A DNA stretch of 64,000 nt from Nocardia sp. alder85J. Lineage in GTDB: Bacteria; Actinomycetota; Actinomycetes; Mycobacteriales; Mycobacteriaceae. The stretch lies in assembly GCF_020176955.2 (NCBI RefSeq), contig NZ_JAIUCZ020000001.1, positions 620,001-684,000 of the forward strand, given 5' to 3'. Position numbers and translations under genes: made by a program. Under the pieces are notes generated by a model. The model made no database searches. It worked only from the letters and a program-made list of their open reading frames with translations, and was not told the DNA's origin. Below are positions 26,490 through 36,865 of the stretch, piece after piece (within the stretch, counting starts at the first letter, position 1; the number at the start of each line of letters is the position of its first letter).

Positions 26490-27712
26490 TGAGCGAGCTT
26501 GCGAGCGTATCGGCGGGAGTCGACGAGATCGCGGCAGCGGCCGACCGGATCACCGCCGCCGGGGAGGCCCGGATGCCGGTGCTCAACAAGGGTGAGCTGT
26601 TCGCCTCGTTCGACGTGAACGCCTTCGAGGTACCCGTGTCGCACGACGAGGCGTGGCGGTTCACCCCGCTGCGCCGGCTGCGCGGCCTGCACGACGGCAG
26701 CGCCGTCGTGGACGGCGCCGCGAGCGTCGAGGTGACGGCCGCCGCGGGCGTGACCGTGGAGACGGTGGCGCGCACCGACACCCGCCTCGGCGCGGCCGGT
26801 GCTCCCACCGATCGTGTTGCCGCCCAGGCATATTCGGGCTTCGAGCAGGCGACGATCGTGTCCGTCGGCACGGAGGTGGAGGTGGCCGGACCGGTCACGA
26901 TCACCGTCACCGGCCCCGGCGTGGACCGGACGGCCTACGGCCACACCCAGATCCGGCTCGGCAACTTCGCCGTCGCCACCGTCGTGATCGACGAGCGCGG
27001 CAGCGGAACCTACGCGGAGAACCTGGAATTCGTGCTCGGCGACAGCGCGAAGCTGACCGTGGTGGCGATCCAGGACTGGGCCGACGACGCGGTGCACGTC
27101 ACCGCCCACCACGCCGTGCTGGGCCGCGACGCCGTACTGCGGCACACCGATGTCACCCTGGGTGGCGAGCTGGTGCGCCTCACCGCGACCGTGCGCTACG
27201 CCGGTCCCGGCGGCGACGCCGAACTGCTCGGGCTGTACTTCGCCGACGACGGCCAGCACTTCGAGCAGCGGCTGCTGATCGACCACGCGGTGCCGAACTG
27301 CAAGTCGAACGTGCTGTACAAGGGTGCGCTGCAAGGCGATCCGCATTCGGACAAGCCGGATGCGCACACGGTGTGGGTGGGTGACGTGCTCATCCGCGCG
27401 GCCGCCGAGGGCACCGACACCTACGAGGCCAACCGGAACCTGGTCCTCACCGACGGCGCGCGCGCCGATTCGGTGCCGAACCTGGAGATCGAGACCGGCG
27501 AGATCGTCGGCGCCGGACACGCCTCGGCCACCGGCCGTTTCGACGACGAGCAGTTGTTCTACCTGCGGGCCCGCGGCATTCCGGAGGAGGTGGCGCGCCG
27601 CCTGGTGGTGCGCGGCTTCTTCCACGAGATCATCCAGAAGATCGCGGTCCCCGAGGTGCGGGAGCGGCTGGAGGCGGCCGTCGAGGCCGAGCTCGCCGCG
27701 GTCGGCGCCTGA
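26489..27712 (+). CDS. sufD: Fe-S cluster assembly protein SufD
   Basis: SufD is the SufB paralogue of the SufBC2D scaffold. The 407-residue product has the SufB/SufD C-terminal beta-helix with SNVLYKGALQGDPHSDKPDAH and the ending YLRARGIPEEVARRLVVRGF. The probable cluster-assembly histidine is in DKPDAHTVWVGD. The start is GTG 26489, overlapping the sufB stop by one base, with AAGGAG about ten bases upstream. SufC follows after 31 bp. Confidence 0.94.
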   Translation: MSELASVSAGVDEIAAAADRITAAGEARMPVLNKGELFASFDVNAFEVPVSHDEAWRFTPLRRLRGLHDGSAVVDGAASVEVTAAAGVTVETVARTDTRLGAAGAPTDRVAAQAYSGFEQATIVSVGTEVEVAGPVTITVTGPGVDRTAYGHTQIRLGNFAVATVVIDERGSGTYAENLEFVLGDSAKLTVVAIQDWADDAVHVTAHHAVLGRDAVLRHTDVTLGGELVRLTATVRYAGPGGDAELLGLYFADDGQHFEQRLLIDHAVPNCKSNVLYKGALQGDPHSDKPDAHTVWVGDVLIRAAAEGTDTYEANRNLVLTDGARADSVPNLEIETGEIVGAGHASATGRFDDEQLFYLRARGIPEEVARRLVVRGFFHEIIQKIAVPEVRERLEAAVEAELAAVGA

Positions 27713-27743
27713 TTCCGAAACCCACAGCCCCCGAAGGAACTTC

Positions 27744-29782
<2,039 letters not shown>

Positions 29783-29784
29783 AT

Positions 29785-30267
29785 ATGCGCTTGGAGCAGA
29801 TGTATCAAGAAGTGATCCTGGATCACTACAAGCACCCGCACGGACGGGGGCTGCGGGAACCGTTCGAGGCCGAGGTGCACCACGTCAACCCGACCTGTGG
29901 GGACGAGGTGACACTACGGGTGCACATCGACTCTCATGGGGATGTCGCGGACATCTCTTATGACGGGCAGGGGTGTTCGATCAGTCAGGCGGCTACTTCG
30001 GTGCTGGTGGACCAGGTGGTGGGGTTGCCGGTGCAGCAGGCGTTGAAGACCGTGGACGCGTTCAGCGAGATGATCTCGAGTCGCGGGACCGTCGAGGGTG
30101 ACGAGGACGTGCTCGGTGACGGCGTTGCCTTCGCCGGGGTGGCGAAATATCCGGCTCGGGTGAAATGTGCGCTGCTGGGCTGGATGGCGTTCAAGGACGC
30201 GGTGATCCGGGTGACCGACGACGAGGCGAAGACGCCGATGAACAATGACGGGGAGAAGCGGGCATGA
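29785..30267 (+). CDS. sufU: Zinc-dependent sulfurtransferase SufU
   Basis: SufU accepts persulfide sulfur from SufS by zinc-ligand exchange and passes it to the scaffold. The 160-residue product has the three conserved cysteines in VNPTCGDEV, DGQGCSISQ and RVKCALLGW, and the Asp after the first Cys, which complete the zinc site. The start is ATG 29785, two bases after the sufS stop. Its stop overlaps the sufT ATG (30264-30267). Confidence 0.94.
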   Translation: MRLEQMYQEVILDHYKHPHGRGLREPFEAEVHHVNPTCGDEVTLRVHIDSHGDVADISYDGQGCSISQAATSVLVDQVVGLPVQQALKTVDAFSEMISSRGTVEGDEDVLGDGVAFAGVAKYPARVKCALLGWMAFKDAVIRVTDDEAKTPMNNDGEKRA

Positions 30268-30659
30268 GCGAGACGGATACGCCGGGGGCTGCCGGGGACG
30301 TGGAGGCCGGTGTGCCGGCCGAGCCGGTGCAGTTGTCGGCCGAGGAGCAGCGGCAGTTGGACGATCTCGAGGAGGCGATGCGTGATGTCGTCGATCCCGA
30401 GCTCGGTATCAATGTGGTCGATCTCGGGTTGGTTTACGATCTGCGGGTCGAGGGGAATGTGGCGTTGCTGGATATGACGCTGACTTCCGCGGCTTGTCCG
30501 CTGACCGATGTGATCGAGGATCAGTCGCGTAATGCGTTGGTGCGCAGTGGGTTGGTCGAGGATTTGAAGATCAACTGGGTGTGGATTCCGCCGTGGGGGC
30601 CGGACAAGATCACGGAGGATGGGCGGGAGCAGTTGCGGGCTTTGGGGTTCACTGTTTAG
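30264..30659 (+). CDS. sufT: SufT/MIP18-family Fe-S assembly protein
   Basis: This is a DUF59 (MIP18) domain protein thought to help mature Fe-S proteins. The 131-residue product has an acidic N-terminal extension of about 30 residues and then the domain, with DVVDPELGINVVDLGLVY and the conserved cysteine in TSAACPLTDVI. The C-terminal WIPPWGPDKITEDGREQL is typical of actinobacterial SufT. It is the last gene of the operon. The repeat block begins 32 bp after its stop. Confidence 0.93.
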   Translation: MSETDTPGAAGDVEAGVPAEPVQLSAEEQRQLDDLEEAMRDVVDPELGINVVDLGLVYDLRVEGNVALLDMTLTSAACPLTDVIEDQSRNALVRSGLVEDLKINWVWIPPWGPDKITEDGREQLRALGFTV

Positions 30660-30690
30660 GTCGGGGGTAGTGGAACGGTGGATGGGGGGG

Positions 30691-31123
30691 TTGGGGTTGC
30701 GTGTGGTTGCGGATGAGGGTTTGGCCTTCTCGGTGGTGACCGGCTGTGTTTTTGGCCTCCGCTTCGCTGCGGCGGGTTCTCGGCCCCTGAGTCTCGATTC
30801 TTCCCTCCTCCGCTCCTCCGCTTCGCTCCCCCGCTCCGTCAGTCCAGAATCGAGACGGGCCGAGAACATTCGGGGTATGCCTTCTCGGTGGTGACCGGGC
30901 CCTCAGCGGGCGGGCCGGATGTCGGGGCTGCTTGGGGGTGACCGCGTTGGAGAGCTGGGGCGGGAAGAGAACTTGAGGGTCCGGGCCTGCTCGGGGGTGA
31001 CCGCGTTGGAGGGTGAGGTGGGAAAAGAGCTCGGGGGTGCCGGGGCTGCTTGGGGGTGACCGGGGTGGAGGGTGCGGCGGGAAAGGGCTCGAGGGTGCCT
31101 TGCCTGCGGACTGGTGACCGGGG
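30691..31123 (+). repeat. Long inverted-repeat block, copy A
   Basis: This 433-bp block is near-identical to the reverse complement of 42976-43525. It holds one 92-bp hairpin element (30776-30867) and tandem units of about 58 bp marked by GTGACC at 30891, 30938, 30997, 31056 and 31114. Two more degenerate units (31171, 31229) follow it. It has two units fewer than copy B. The whole sufT-desaturase gap (30660-31385) is repeat-like; short open frames in it are not convincing genes. Confidence 0.85.
30776..30867 (-). repeat. 92-bp hairpin element, copy A
   Basis: This imperfect palindrome has outer arms GTTCTCGGCCC and inner arms TCTCGATTCT, which pair across a conserved purine/pyrimidine-rich centre of about 40 bases. 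On the minus strand its centre reads TGGACTGACGGAGCG. It is the same sequence as copy B at 43349-43440 in the opposite orientation. It sits within the tandem array, widening one unit spacing from about 58 to 155 bp. Confidence 0.85.
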
Positions 31124-31274
31124 CTGGGGGTGAGGCGGGCAACGCATAGGTGGGGTGGGCCTGCTTGGTGGTGACCGTTGTTGGGGGTTGGGCCGTGAAA
31201 AGACTTCTGGGGTGGGGCCTTCGGGATGGTGACCGGCTGGATGGCTGGGCCGCGGATCGGCGTGTGTATGTGCT

Positions 31275-31303
31275 CGTGCCCGGCCGTGGATGGGCCGGGC
31301 ACG
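31275..31303 (+). terminator. Hairpin between sufT and the desaturase gene
   Basis: An 11-bp perfect stem, CGTGCCCGGCC with its complement, closes a 7-base loop. There is no U-run, so it is either a factor-assisted, possibly bidirectional terminator for the convergent suf operon and desaturase, or just a structured spacer. Confidence 0.45.
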
Positions 31304-31371
31304 TGGGGCGGTGTGTTAGGGGAGTGGGTCCGGCCACTGGGGCCGGGTCTTTGCGTTGTGGGTCCGTCCGA

Positions 31372-31463
31372 GTTCGCGGCCCGGCTCAGTCCTGGACTGA
31401 CGGAGCGAGGGAGCGCAGCGACTGAGCGGAGGAGGGAAGGACTGGGCCATGGGGGCCGTGAAC
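31372..31463 (+). repeat. 92-bp hairpin element, diverged copy C
   Basis: This is the same length and architecture as copies A and B, with the centre TGGACTGACGGAGCG conserved but different stem bases. Four stem pairs differ from copy B with both partners changed, so pairing is kept. It is in the same orientation as copy B. It overlaps the last 26 codons of the desaturase gene on the other strand. Confidence 0.8.
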
Positions 31464-32360
31464 CCGCCGGAGCGGAGCGGAGGCAGAAGATGCGGAGGCA
31501 GAAGATGCGGCGGTAGAAGATTCGGTCCAGCCGGGTGGGGCGAAGATGTAGCCCAGGCGGCCGCGCCAGGTGTCGGCGTGGCGGATGTCGCGGAGCATGG
31601 CGGCGAATTCGTGGTAGTTGACGCGGAGGGGGTTGTCGGTGCCGATGTCGTGGGTGATGCCGTATGTGATCGGTTCGGTGAGGGGGGCGAAGCTGCCGAA
31701 CATGCGGTCCCAGATGATCAGGATGCCGCCGTAGTTGCGGTCCAGGTACGGTTGGTTGGAGCCGTGGTGGATGCGGTGGTGGGCCGGGGTGTTGAAGATG
31801 AATTCTATTGGGTTCCAGAGGGTTCCGATGCGCTGGGTGTGCAGGGGGAACTGGTAGAGGAGGCCGATGCTGATCAGGAGGAAGATCATCCAGGCGGGGA
31901 AGCCCAGGAGGGCAGCGGGGACCCAGAAGAGGCTGCGGACGGTGGCGGCGATCGGGTTGAGCCAGGACAGGCGGATCGCGGTGGACAGGTTGAAGTAGGT
32001 GCTGGAGTGGTGCACGTTGTGTGCGGTCCATTGCAGGCGGATGCGGTGGTCGGCGCGGTGGGCCCAGTAGTAGCAGAAGTCGGTGACGACCAGGCCGAGT
32101 AGCCAGGCCCACCAGCGGTTCGCCGGGAGGTGCAGGGGGGTTGCTCCGGCTGCCAGGACGATCGCCGAGAACGGGACTATCAGCTGGCCGATGGGCTTGG
32201 TCAGTTGACCCAGCAGGTAGGTGGTCCAGTTGCTTGCCGTGTCGCGGCCGCTGAAGCCGTTCGCCGCCCGCTGTGGATCGCGGCGGTTGCCGATCCATTC
32301 CACGAGCATGAGCAATACGAATGCGGGCACCGCGTACAGTGCCAGCTCCTGATGTGTCAT
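31386..32360 (-). CDS. Fatty acid hydroxylase / sterol desaturase family protein
   Basis: This is a membrane di-iron oxygenase of the fatty acid hydroxylase superfamily, 324 residues. The three His clusters are HRADH, HNVHH and HRIHH, set between four or more hydrophobic segments. The substrate may be a sterol, fatty acid or carotenoid. The start is ATG 32360, with GGAG five bases upstream. The last ~45 residues are Ala/Ser/Arg-rich low-complexity sequence: codons from a 15-bp tandem repeat near 31485-31515, then the 92-bp hairpin element. The family normally ends before this, so the tail looks acquired. Confidence 0.88.
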   Translation of the reverse strand: MTHQELALYAVPAFVLLMLVEWIGNRRDPQRAANGFSGRDTASNWTTYLLGQLTKPIGQLIVPFSAIVLAAGATPLHLPANRWWAWLLGLVVTDFCYYWAHRADHRIRLQWTAHNVHHSSTYFNLSTAIRLSWLNPIAATVRSLFWVPAALLGFPAWMIFLLISIGLLYQFPLHTQRIGTLWNPIEFIFNTPAHHRIHHGSNQPYLDRNYGGILIIWDRMFGSFAPLTEPITYGITHDIGTDNPLRVNYHEFAAMLRDIRHADTWRGRLGYIFAPPGWTESSTAASSASASSASAPLRRVHGPHGPVLPSSAQSLRSLAPSVQD

Positions 32361-32458
32361 GCCTGCTCCCTTCGAAGACGTGTGCGCGGCTGGTCGATGT
32401 GGCACCTACGCTACGGTCGCCGGCCTGCCCGTGTCGTCGCGCCGGTGGGGGAGCGGTG

Positions 32459-32476
32459 GTCCCCCGTGTGGGGGAC
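32459..32476. promoter_or_regulatory. GTCCCCC-N4-GGGGGAC inverted repeat
   Basis: A perfect 7-bp inverted repeat with a GTGT centre lies between the divergent desaturase and histidine kinase genes, 83 bp before the kinase start. It could be the site for the linked response regulator, or a transcript hairpin. Confidence 0.45.
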
Positions 32477-32559
32477 GGAATGCCTGTGACCTCGGGGTAC
32501 GGTCGGCGGCGGGTAATCTGACAGACCCTTCCCGCGCGCGAGTGAGGTGGTGGCGAACG

Positions 32560-33717
32560 GTGGATTCCGACACGGCGCTGACCCGGCAGTCGCTGCTGGT
32601 CGCGGGTGCGGCCGCGGCGGTGGACGGCACGACCTTCGCGGTGTGCGGTGCGTTCGGGGTGGCGCCGGTGGTGGCCGCTGTGGTGGTGGCCGCGATCGTG
32701 GTGGCGGACCTGGCGCTGGCGGCCGCGCCGCGCACCGCGGGGGTGGTGGCGTTGGCGCAGGTGGCGCTGAGGCTGGTCGCGGTGGCGCTGCTGCGCGGGC
32801 ACGGGCTGACGGTGCGGGTCGCCGACGTGGGGTTCCTGGCGGCCGGATATCGGGCCGGGGCGTGGCTGTCGGGCCGCTCGTCGGTGGTGTCGGTCTCGGC
32901 GCTGGCGCTCGGCGCGGTGGTGGCGGATCTGCTCGGGGCCGGTCCCGCCACGCGCGATCCCCGGCTGCTGGCGGCGCAGACCATCGCCATCGGGGTGGTG
33001 CCCTGGCTGGTCGGCCGATCGACGGCCGCGCGCGGGGCCTACATCGCCGACCTGGAACAGCGCGAACGGCTGCGGCGGCAGGAACAGCGGGCCGCGCTGG
33101 ACCGCGCGCTGGCCGACGAGCGTGAGGCCATCGCCTGCGATCTGCACGACGTGATCGCTCACCATGTGAGTGCGATCGGCATCCACGCCGGAGCCGCGCG
33201 GCTGGCGGTGGCGAGCGATCCGGCCGCGGCGACCCGTTCGCTGGCCGCGGTGGAGGCGTCGAGCCGGTCCGCGATGGTGGACCTGCGCCGGCAACTGGAT
33301 CTGCTGCACGGCCGCGCCGCCGCCGGTGACCGCCAGCCCGGACTCGCCGATATCGAGCAGTTGGTCACGACTGTGCGCGAGGCCGGTCTCGACGTCGAGG
33401 TCGTCACCTCCGGCGCCGAGGTGCGGTTGCCGGAATCCCTCGACGTGATCGTCTTCCGGATCGTGCAGGAACTGCTCACCAACGCGCTGCGTCACGGCGA
33501 CGGCACCGCGCGGCTCGAGGTCGCGATCGACCGGCACCGGGTGGTGGTGACGGAGTCGAATCCGGTGGGTGACGCTGCGCCGGATCCGGATTCGCCGCAT
33601 CGCGGCCTCGCCGGAATTCGCCGCCGCGCGGACCTGTTCGAGGGCACCGTCGATCACCGTGTCGACGACGAGAACCGTTGGCACATCACCGTTTCCCTGC
33701 CGATCGGAGCCGCATGA
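32560..33717 (+). CDS. Sensor histidine kinase (NarL-system type, HisKA_3)
   Basis: This is a 385-residue membrane kinase. The N-terminal half has about five or six hydrophobic helices and no large extracellular domain. The dimerisation box REAIACDLHDVIAHHVSAIG carries the phosphoacceptor His of the HisKA_3 family, and the ATPase N-box is IVQELLTNALRHG, followed by the G-box GLAGIRRRADLFEG. The frame is open to 32359; I chose GTG 32560 (VDSDTALTRQ) as the first start giving the usual N-terminus, but GTG 32542 is possible. It is coupled by an ATGA overlap to the response regulator. Confidence 0.88.
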   Translation: MDSDTALTRQSLLVAGAAAAVDGTTFAVCGAFGVAPVVAAVVVAAIVVADLALAAAPRTAGVVALAQVALRLVAVALLRGHGLTVRVADVGFLAAGYRAGAWLSGRSSVVSVSALALGAVVADLLGAGPATRDPRLLAAQTIAIGVVPWLVGRSTAARGAYIADLEQRERLRRQEQRAALDRALADEREAIACDLHDVIAHHVSAIGIHAGAARLAVASDPAAATRSLAAVEASSRSAMVDLRRQLDLLHGRAAAGDRQPGLADIEQLVTTVREAGLDVEVVTSGAEVRLPESLDVIVFRIVQELLTNALRHGDGTARLEVAIDRHRVVVTESNPVGDAAPDPDSPHRGLAGIRRRADLFEGTVDHRVDDENRWHITVSLPIGAA

Positions 33718-34379
33718 CCACGCCGATCCGGGTGCTCGTCGCCGACGATCACGCGATGTTCCGTTCCGGGCTGCGCGCGGTCGTCGACGCGCATCCGGAC
33801 CTGGAATGTGTCGCCGATGTCGGCGACGGCCGCTCCGCCGTCGCCGAAACCGCCCGGCTGCGACCGGATGTCGCGGTGCTCGACGTGCGCATGCCCAAAC
33901 TCGACGGGCTGGCCGCGACCACCGCCATCGTCGCCGCCGGCGGCACCCGGGTACTGGTGCTGACCACCTACGACAGCGAGGAGAGCCTGGCCCGTGCGCT
34001 GGCCGCCGGGGCCAGCGGCTTCCTGCTGAAGACGCTGCCGCCGGAGGAACTGGTCGCGGCGATCCGGGTCGCGGCCCGCGGCGATGCCGTCATCGACCCG
34101 TCCATGACCCGTCGCCTGGCGGCCCGGTTCGCGGGGGTGCTGGCCCCGCCCGCCCCGCCCGCCGAACTGGCCGCGCTCACCACCCGCGAGCGCGAGGTGC
34201 TGCTCCTGCTGGCCGAGGCGCGCAGCAATGCCGAGATCGCGGCGATCCTGCGCGTCGGCGAGGAGACGGTGAAAACCCATGTCTCCCGCATCCTGTCGAA
34301 GCTCGGCGTGCGCGACCGGATCCACGCCGTGGTGTACGCCCACCAGCACGGATTGGTCGGTCCGGGGCCCGGGCGCTGA
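33714..34379 (+). CDS. LuxR/NarL-family response regulator
   Basis: This is a 221-residue DNA-binding response regulator. The receiver domain has acidic residues in VLVADDHAMFRSGL, the phosphoacceptor Asp in DVAVLDVRMPKLDG, and the conserved Thr/Lys in LVLTTY and FLLKTLPPEE. The C-terminal LuxR-type helix-turn-helix is LTTREREVLLLLAEARSNAE with VGEETVKTHVSRILSKLG. Its ATG overlaps the kinase stop. The stimulus and targets are unknown; the inverted repeat at 32459 is a candidate site. Confidence 0.93.
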   Translation: MTTPIRVLVADDHAMFRSGLRAVVDAHPDLECVADVGDGRSAVAETARLRPDVAVLDVRMPKLDGLAATTAIVAAGGTRVLVLTTYDSEESLARALAAGASGFLLKTLPPEELVAAIRVAARGDAVIDPSMTRRLAARFAGVLAPPAPPAELAALTTREREVLLLLAEARSNAEIAAILRVGEETVKTHVSRILSKLGVRDRIHAVVYAHQHGLVGPGPGR

Positions 34380-34521
34380 GCCTGCTCCGATGCTGTTCCC
34401 AGCGGCGGGAATTCGGAGGTATGCCGCTGGCCCGGAGTGAACGGTTCGGCCACAACGGTATTCCCGCCGGGTGCGTGCGGGACCGGCCTCGGGTTCCGGT
34501 TGCCGTTGTTACAGTGGGGAA

Positions 34522-34626
34522 ATGGATTTCGGGGGCGACAGCGTGCGGGGCCGTACTCCGATCCGGGCCGGGGAATCCCGCATCACGACACGGTTCTGCG
34601 TGGTCGGTCGCCGTCGTAGCGGATGA
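34522..34626 (+). CDS. Possible 34-codon leader ORF coupled to the toxin gene
   Basis: This short frame runs ATG 34522 to TGA 34624-34626. It has a GTGGGGAA ribosome-site-like sequence just upstream, and its stop overlaps the toxin ATG as ATGA. The toxin itself has a poor ribosome site, so translation of this leader could deliver ribosomes to it. The peptide (starting MDFGGDSVRGRTP, 34 residues, Arg-rich) matches no family I know. It may be a real leader, a decayed N-terminus of the toxin gene, or chance. Confidence 0.35.
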   Translation: MDFGGDSVRGRTPIRAGESRITTRFCVVGRRRSG

Positions 34627-35576
34627 GCGCCTGGGCCGACATGTACGCCGCTCTGCAGAAGCGGCTGTCGCAGGTCGTCAGCAGAGCGGGCGAGGGTGCC
34701 GCGCGGCTGGTCGGGGGACCTGCCGCCGATCTGAGTGTCGCCACCGAGCGAGTGGTGCTGGCCGAGGAGCGGGGGCTCGGTGACGCGGTCTCCGAGTTGC
34801 CTGCCGATGCGGCGGCACGGAAGACGGCGGTCGCCCGGCAGTCGGCGGCGGGCGCCGCCGAGGCACCGGACCCGTATCCGCAATACGCCCATCGGGATCC
34901 CATCACCAAGGGCAGCCACGATTATCCGGTCAACACGGCCGACGGCAACAAATGGGAGGCCGTGCACAACGGCTCCGGCTCGGCCTGGGCCGACGACCGG
35001 AACAATGTGGCGGTGGGGTGGGACAACCAGGACGTGCAGCGGGCCCGCGCCGACGGAAACCCGCTGGAGCTGCACTTCAACCGCGGGAAGACCACCGGGA
35101 CCCAGGGCAAGGACGCCGAGTATCGCCGCCAGATCGACCGGCAGATCGACGGCGTGAATCGGATGACGCCCGACGAGATCCTGGGCAACTGGGACACCGT
35201 CGAGCGCGGCGGCACCGCACAGGATGTCGCCCGGCGCGAGGACGAATCGGGCGTGTACGCCGACGAACTCGCGAAAGCGCTGGATCGGGATTCGGCCGAA
35301 CTGGGCCGCGCCACCCCGGAGGAATACGCGCGGGCCCGGACGCGGGAACACATGGACGCGGTCCGCGCCCTGCACGAACCGGACCTCGCCGGCGGCGGCC
35401 GGGACTGGATCGGCGTGGAACGCGACGGATCGTGGAGTATGGGGGACGCGAATGTAAACTCCTCGCTGGGCAGTCAGTGGAAACGCCTGCGGGCCCCGCT
35501 GCGGGCCTATGCCGAACAATTGCGGGACGCCGGCGACGGAGACAAGCTACTGAACGTGAGATGGAGTTACGCCTGA
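34623..35576 (+). CDS. Polymorphic toxin type 15 (Ntox15-like) protein
   Basis: The C-terminal half matches the Ntox15 nuclease family, which includes the Agrobacterium type VI DNase effectors Tde1/Tde2. Visible family features are RRQIDRQIDGVNRMTPDEIL, the HxxD catalytic-type motif HEPD at residues 251-254, and MGDANVNSSLGSQWKRLR. The 317-residue protein has no signal peptide, WXG100, LXG or repeat domain, so its delivery route is not visible. An in-frame stop directly precedes ATG 34623. The next gene is a DUF1851-type immunity homologue, the partner seen in Tde-Tdi pairs. DNase activity is inferred. Confidence 0.82.
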   Translation: MSAWADMYAALQKRLSQVVSRAGEGAARLVGGPAADLSVATERVVLAEERGLGDAVSELPADAAARKTAVARQSAAGAAEAPDPYPQYAHRDPITKGSHDYPVNTADGNKWEAVHNGSGSAWADDRNNVAVGWDNQDVQRARADGNPLELHFNRGKTTGTQGKDAEYRRQIDRQIDGVNRMTPDEILGNWDTVERGGTAQDVARREDESGVYADELAKALDRDSAELGRATPEEYARARTREHMDAVRALHEPDLAGGGRDWIGVERDGSWSMGDANVNSSLGSQWKRLRAPLRAYAEQLRDAGDGDKLLNVRWSYA

Positions 35577-35578
35577 TC

Positions 35579-36220
35579 ATGTCGCGTATTACTCAGGCAG
35601 TGCTGCGAAATTGGGGTCGGCCCACCTTCCTGGTCGAGCCGCCCGCGGAGCGGTTCGCCCAGTTCCGGGGCGTCCTCCCCCCGGCCCTGCTGGATGTCTG
35701 GAGCGAATTCGGCTTCTCCGGATTCGACGACGGCCGCTGGTGGATCTGCGATCCGGTCGTGTGGCAACCGGCGGTCGACGCATGGACGGCGGGCCTGGAG
35801 CTGCCCGGCGGTCCCGATTCGTGGATCGCGGTGACCCGCTCGGCCTTCGGCCGCATGAAACTCTGGAGCGCCAGCACCGGGCTCAGCCTCACCGTGCTGC
35901 CTTATCTCGGCTGGCTGATGTACCGGGCCAGTCCCCGGCAGGTCGTCGACGAGACCGCCACCGAGAAGGCGATGTACGTCGGATTCCTGGGGCAGACCAA
36001 GGACAATCTCGACGTTCCGGACGAGGACGGCGACAACCTCTTCCCACAGGTGCTCGGGCGACTGGGCCCGGTCGCCGCCGACACCATGTACGGCTTCGTC
36101 CCCGCTCCCGCGCTCGGTGGCCCGCTCGCCGCCGACCACGTCGAGATCTTCGAGGCCGATGTGCACATGCAGCTGCTCAGCGATCTGACCCCGCGGCAGG
36201 TGATGGAACGCGCGGCCTGA
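35579..36220 (+). CDS. Tdi1-like immunity protein (GAD-like + DUF1851)
   Basis: This 213-residue protein has an N-terminal GAD-like segment (VLPPALLDVWSEFGFSGFDD, RWWICDPVVW) and a C-terminal DUF1851/Tdi1-type segment (YGFVPAPALGGPLAADHVEI, ending DLTPRQVMERA). These domains occur in the immunity proteins of Ntox15 DNase effectors. It starts at ATG 35579, two bases after the toxin stop, so the pair is cotranscribed. The inferred function is to bind and neutralise the adjacent toxin in the producing cell. Confidence 0.82.
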   Translation: MSRITQAVLRNWGRPTFLVEPPAERFAQFRGVLPPALLDVWSEFGFSGFDDGRWWICDPVVWQPAVDAWTAGLELPGGPDSWIAVTRSAFGRMKLWSASTGLSLTVLPYLGWLMYRASPRQVVDETATEKAMYVGFLGQTKDNLDVPDEDGDNLFPQVLGRLGPVAADTMYGFVPAPALGGPLAADHVEIFEADVHMQLLSDLTPRQVMERAA

Positions 36221-36311
36221 TCCGCTGCCGATCGAACCGTCCGGCTCCCGAATTCGTGTGTGACGCAAGCGGTGCCGACGCTCCGGCCCGCAGGTGAGGA
36301 GGAAGTGCCGA

Positions 36312-36797
36312 ATGTCCACGATCGACGGCTTGCCCGCACATGTGCTGCTGGTGCACGTGATTGTCGTACTCGTCCCGCTGACGGCCGTGCTGGCCGTGCT
36401 CTGCGCGGTGTGGCCGGCGGCGCGGCGGCGGCTGGTGTGGCTGGTGGCCGTGCTGGGTGTGCTGACGCTGGCCGTGACACCGCTGACGACCTCGGCGGGG
36501 GAGTGGCTGGAGCAGCGCGTCGGCCCGACGCCGGGGCTGCGCACGCATACCGACCGCGGCGACGCCATGATCTATTTCACGGCGGCCCTGGCGATCGTGG
36601 CCGTTCTGCTGGTCGTCCTGCACGTGCGCGAGGGGCGGCAGCCGGTCGGCCGCGCCCTGGCCGGGGTGATCGCGGTGCTGACCATCGCGGCGAGCGTGGC
36701 GGCCGTGGTGCAGGTGTACCGGGTGGGCGATTCTGGAGCGCGCACGGTGTGGGGTGGCGTCAGCGCCGTGCAGCCCGCCTCGACACCACCGCAGTGA
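36312..36797 (+). CDS. DUF2231 family membrane protein
   Basis: This is a 161-residue protein with four hydrophobic helices, opening MSTIDGLPAHVLLVHVIVVL, the characteristic start of DUF2231 (PAH-V-HFPI-type) membrane proteins. Conserved HTDRGDAMIYFTAALA follows in the second half. The function is unknown. The start is ATG 36312, with AGGAGG nine bases upstream. It lies 91 bp downstream of the immunity gene and converges with metI. Confidence 0.85.
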   Translation: MSTIDGLPAHVLLVHVIVVLVPLTAVLAVLCAVWPAARRRLVWLVAVLGVLTLAVTPLTTSAGEWLEQRVGPTPGLRTHTDRGDAMIYFTAALAIVAVLLVVLHVREGRQPVGRALAGVIAVLTIAASVAAVVQVYRVGDSGARTVWGGVSAVQPASTPPQ

Positions 36798-36865
36798 TCT
36801 CGACGCCGCGGCAGTGATCCCGGTGGGGCCGCAGTGACACTCGGGGCCACAGTGATGCGAGACAC

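Noticed and set aside
30649..33684. A 1011-residue minus-strand open frame through repeat block A, the desaturase region and the kinase region
   Set aside because: It crosses real genes in the wrong frame and reads repeat DNA as Pro/His/Arg-rich protein.
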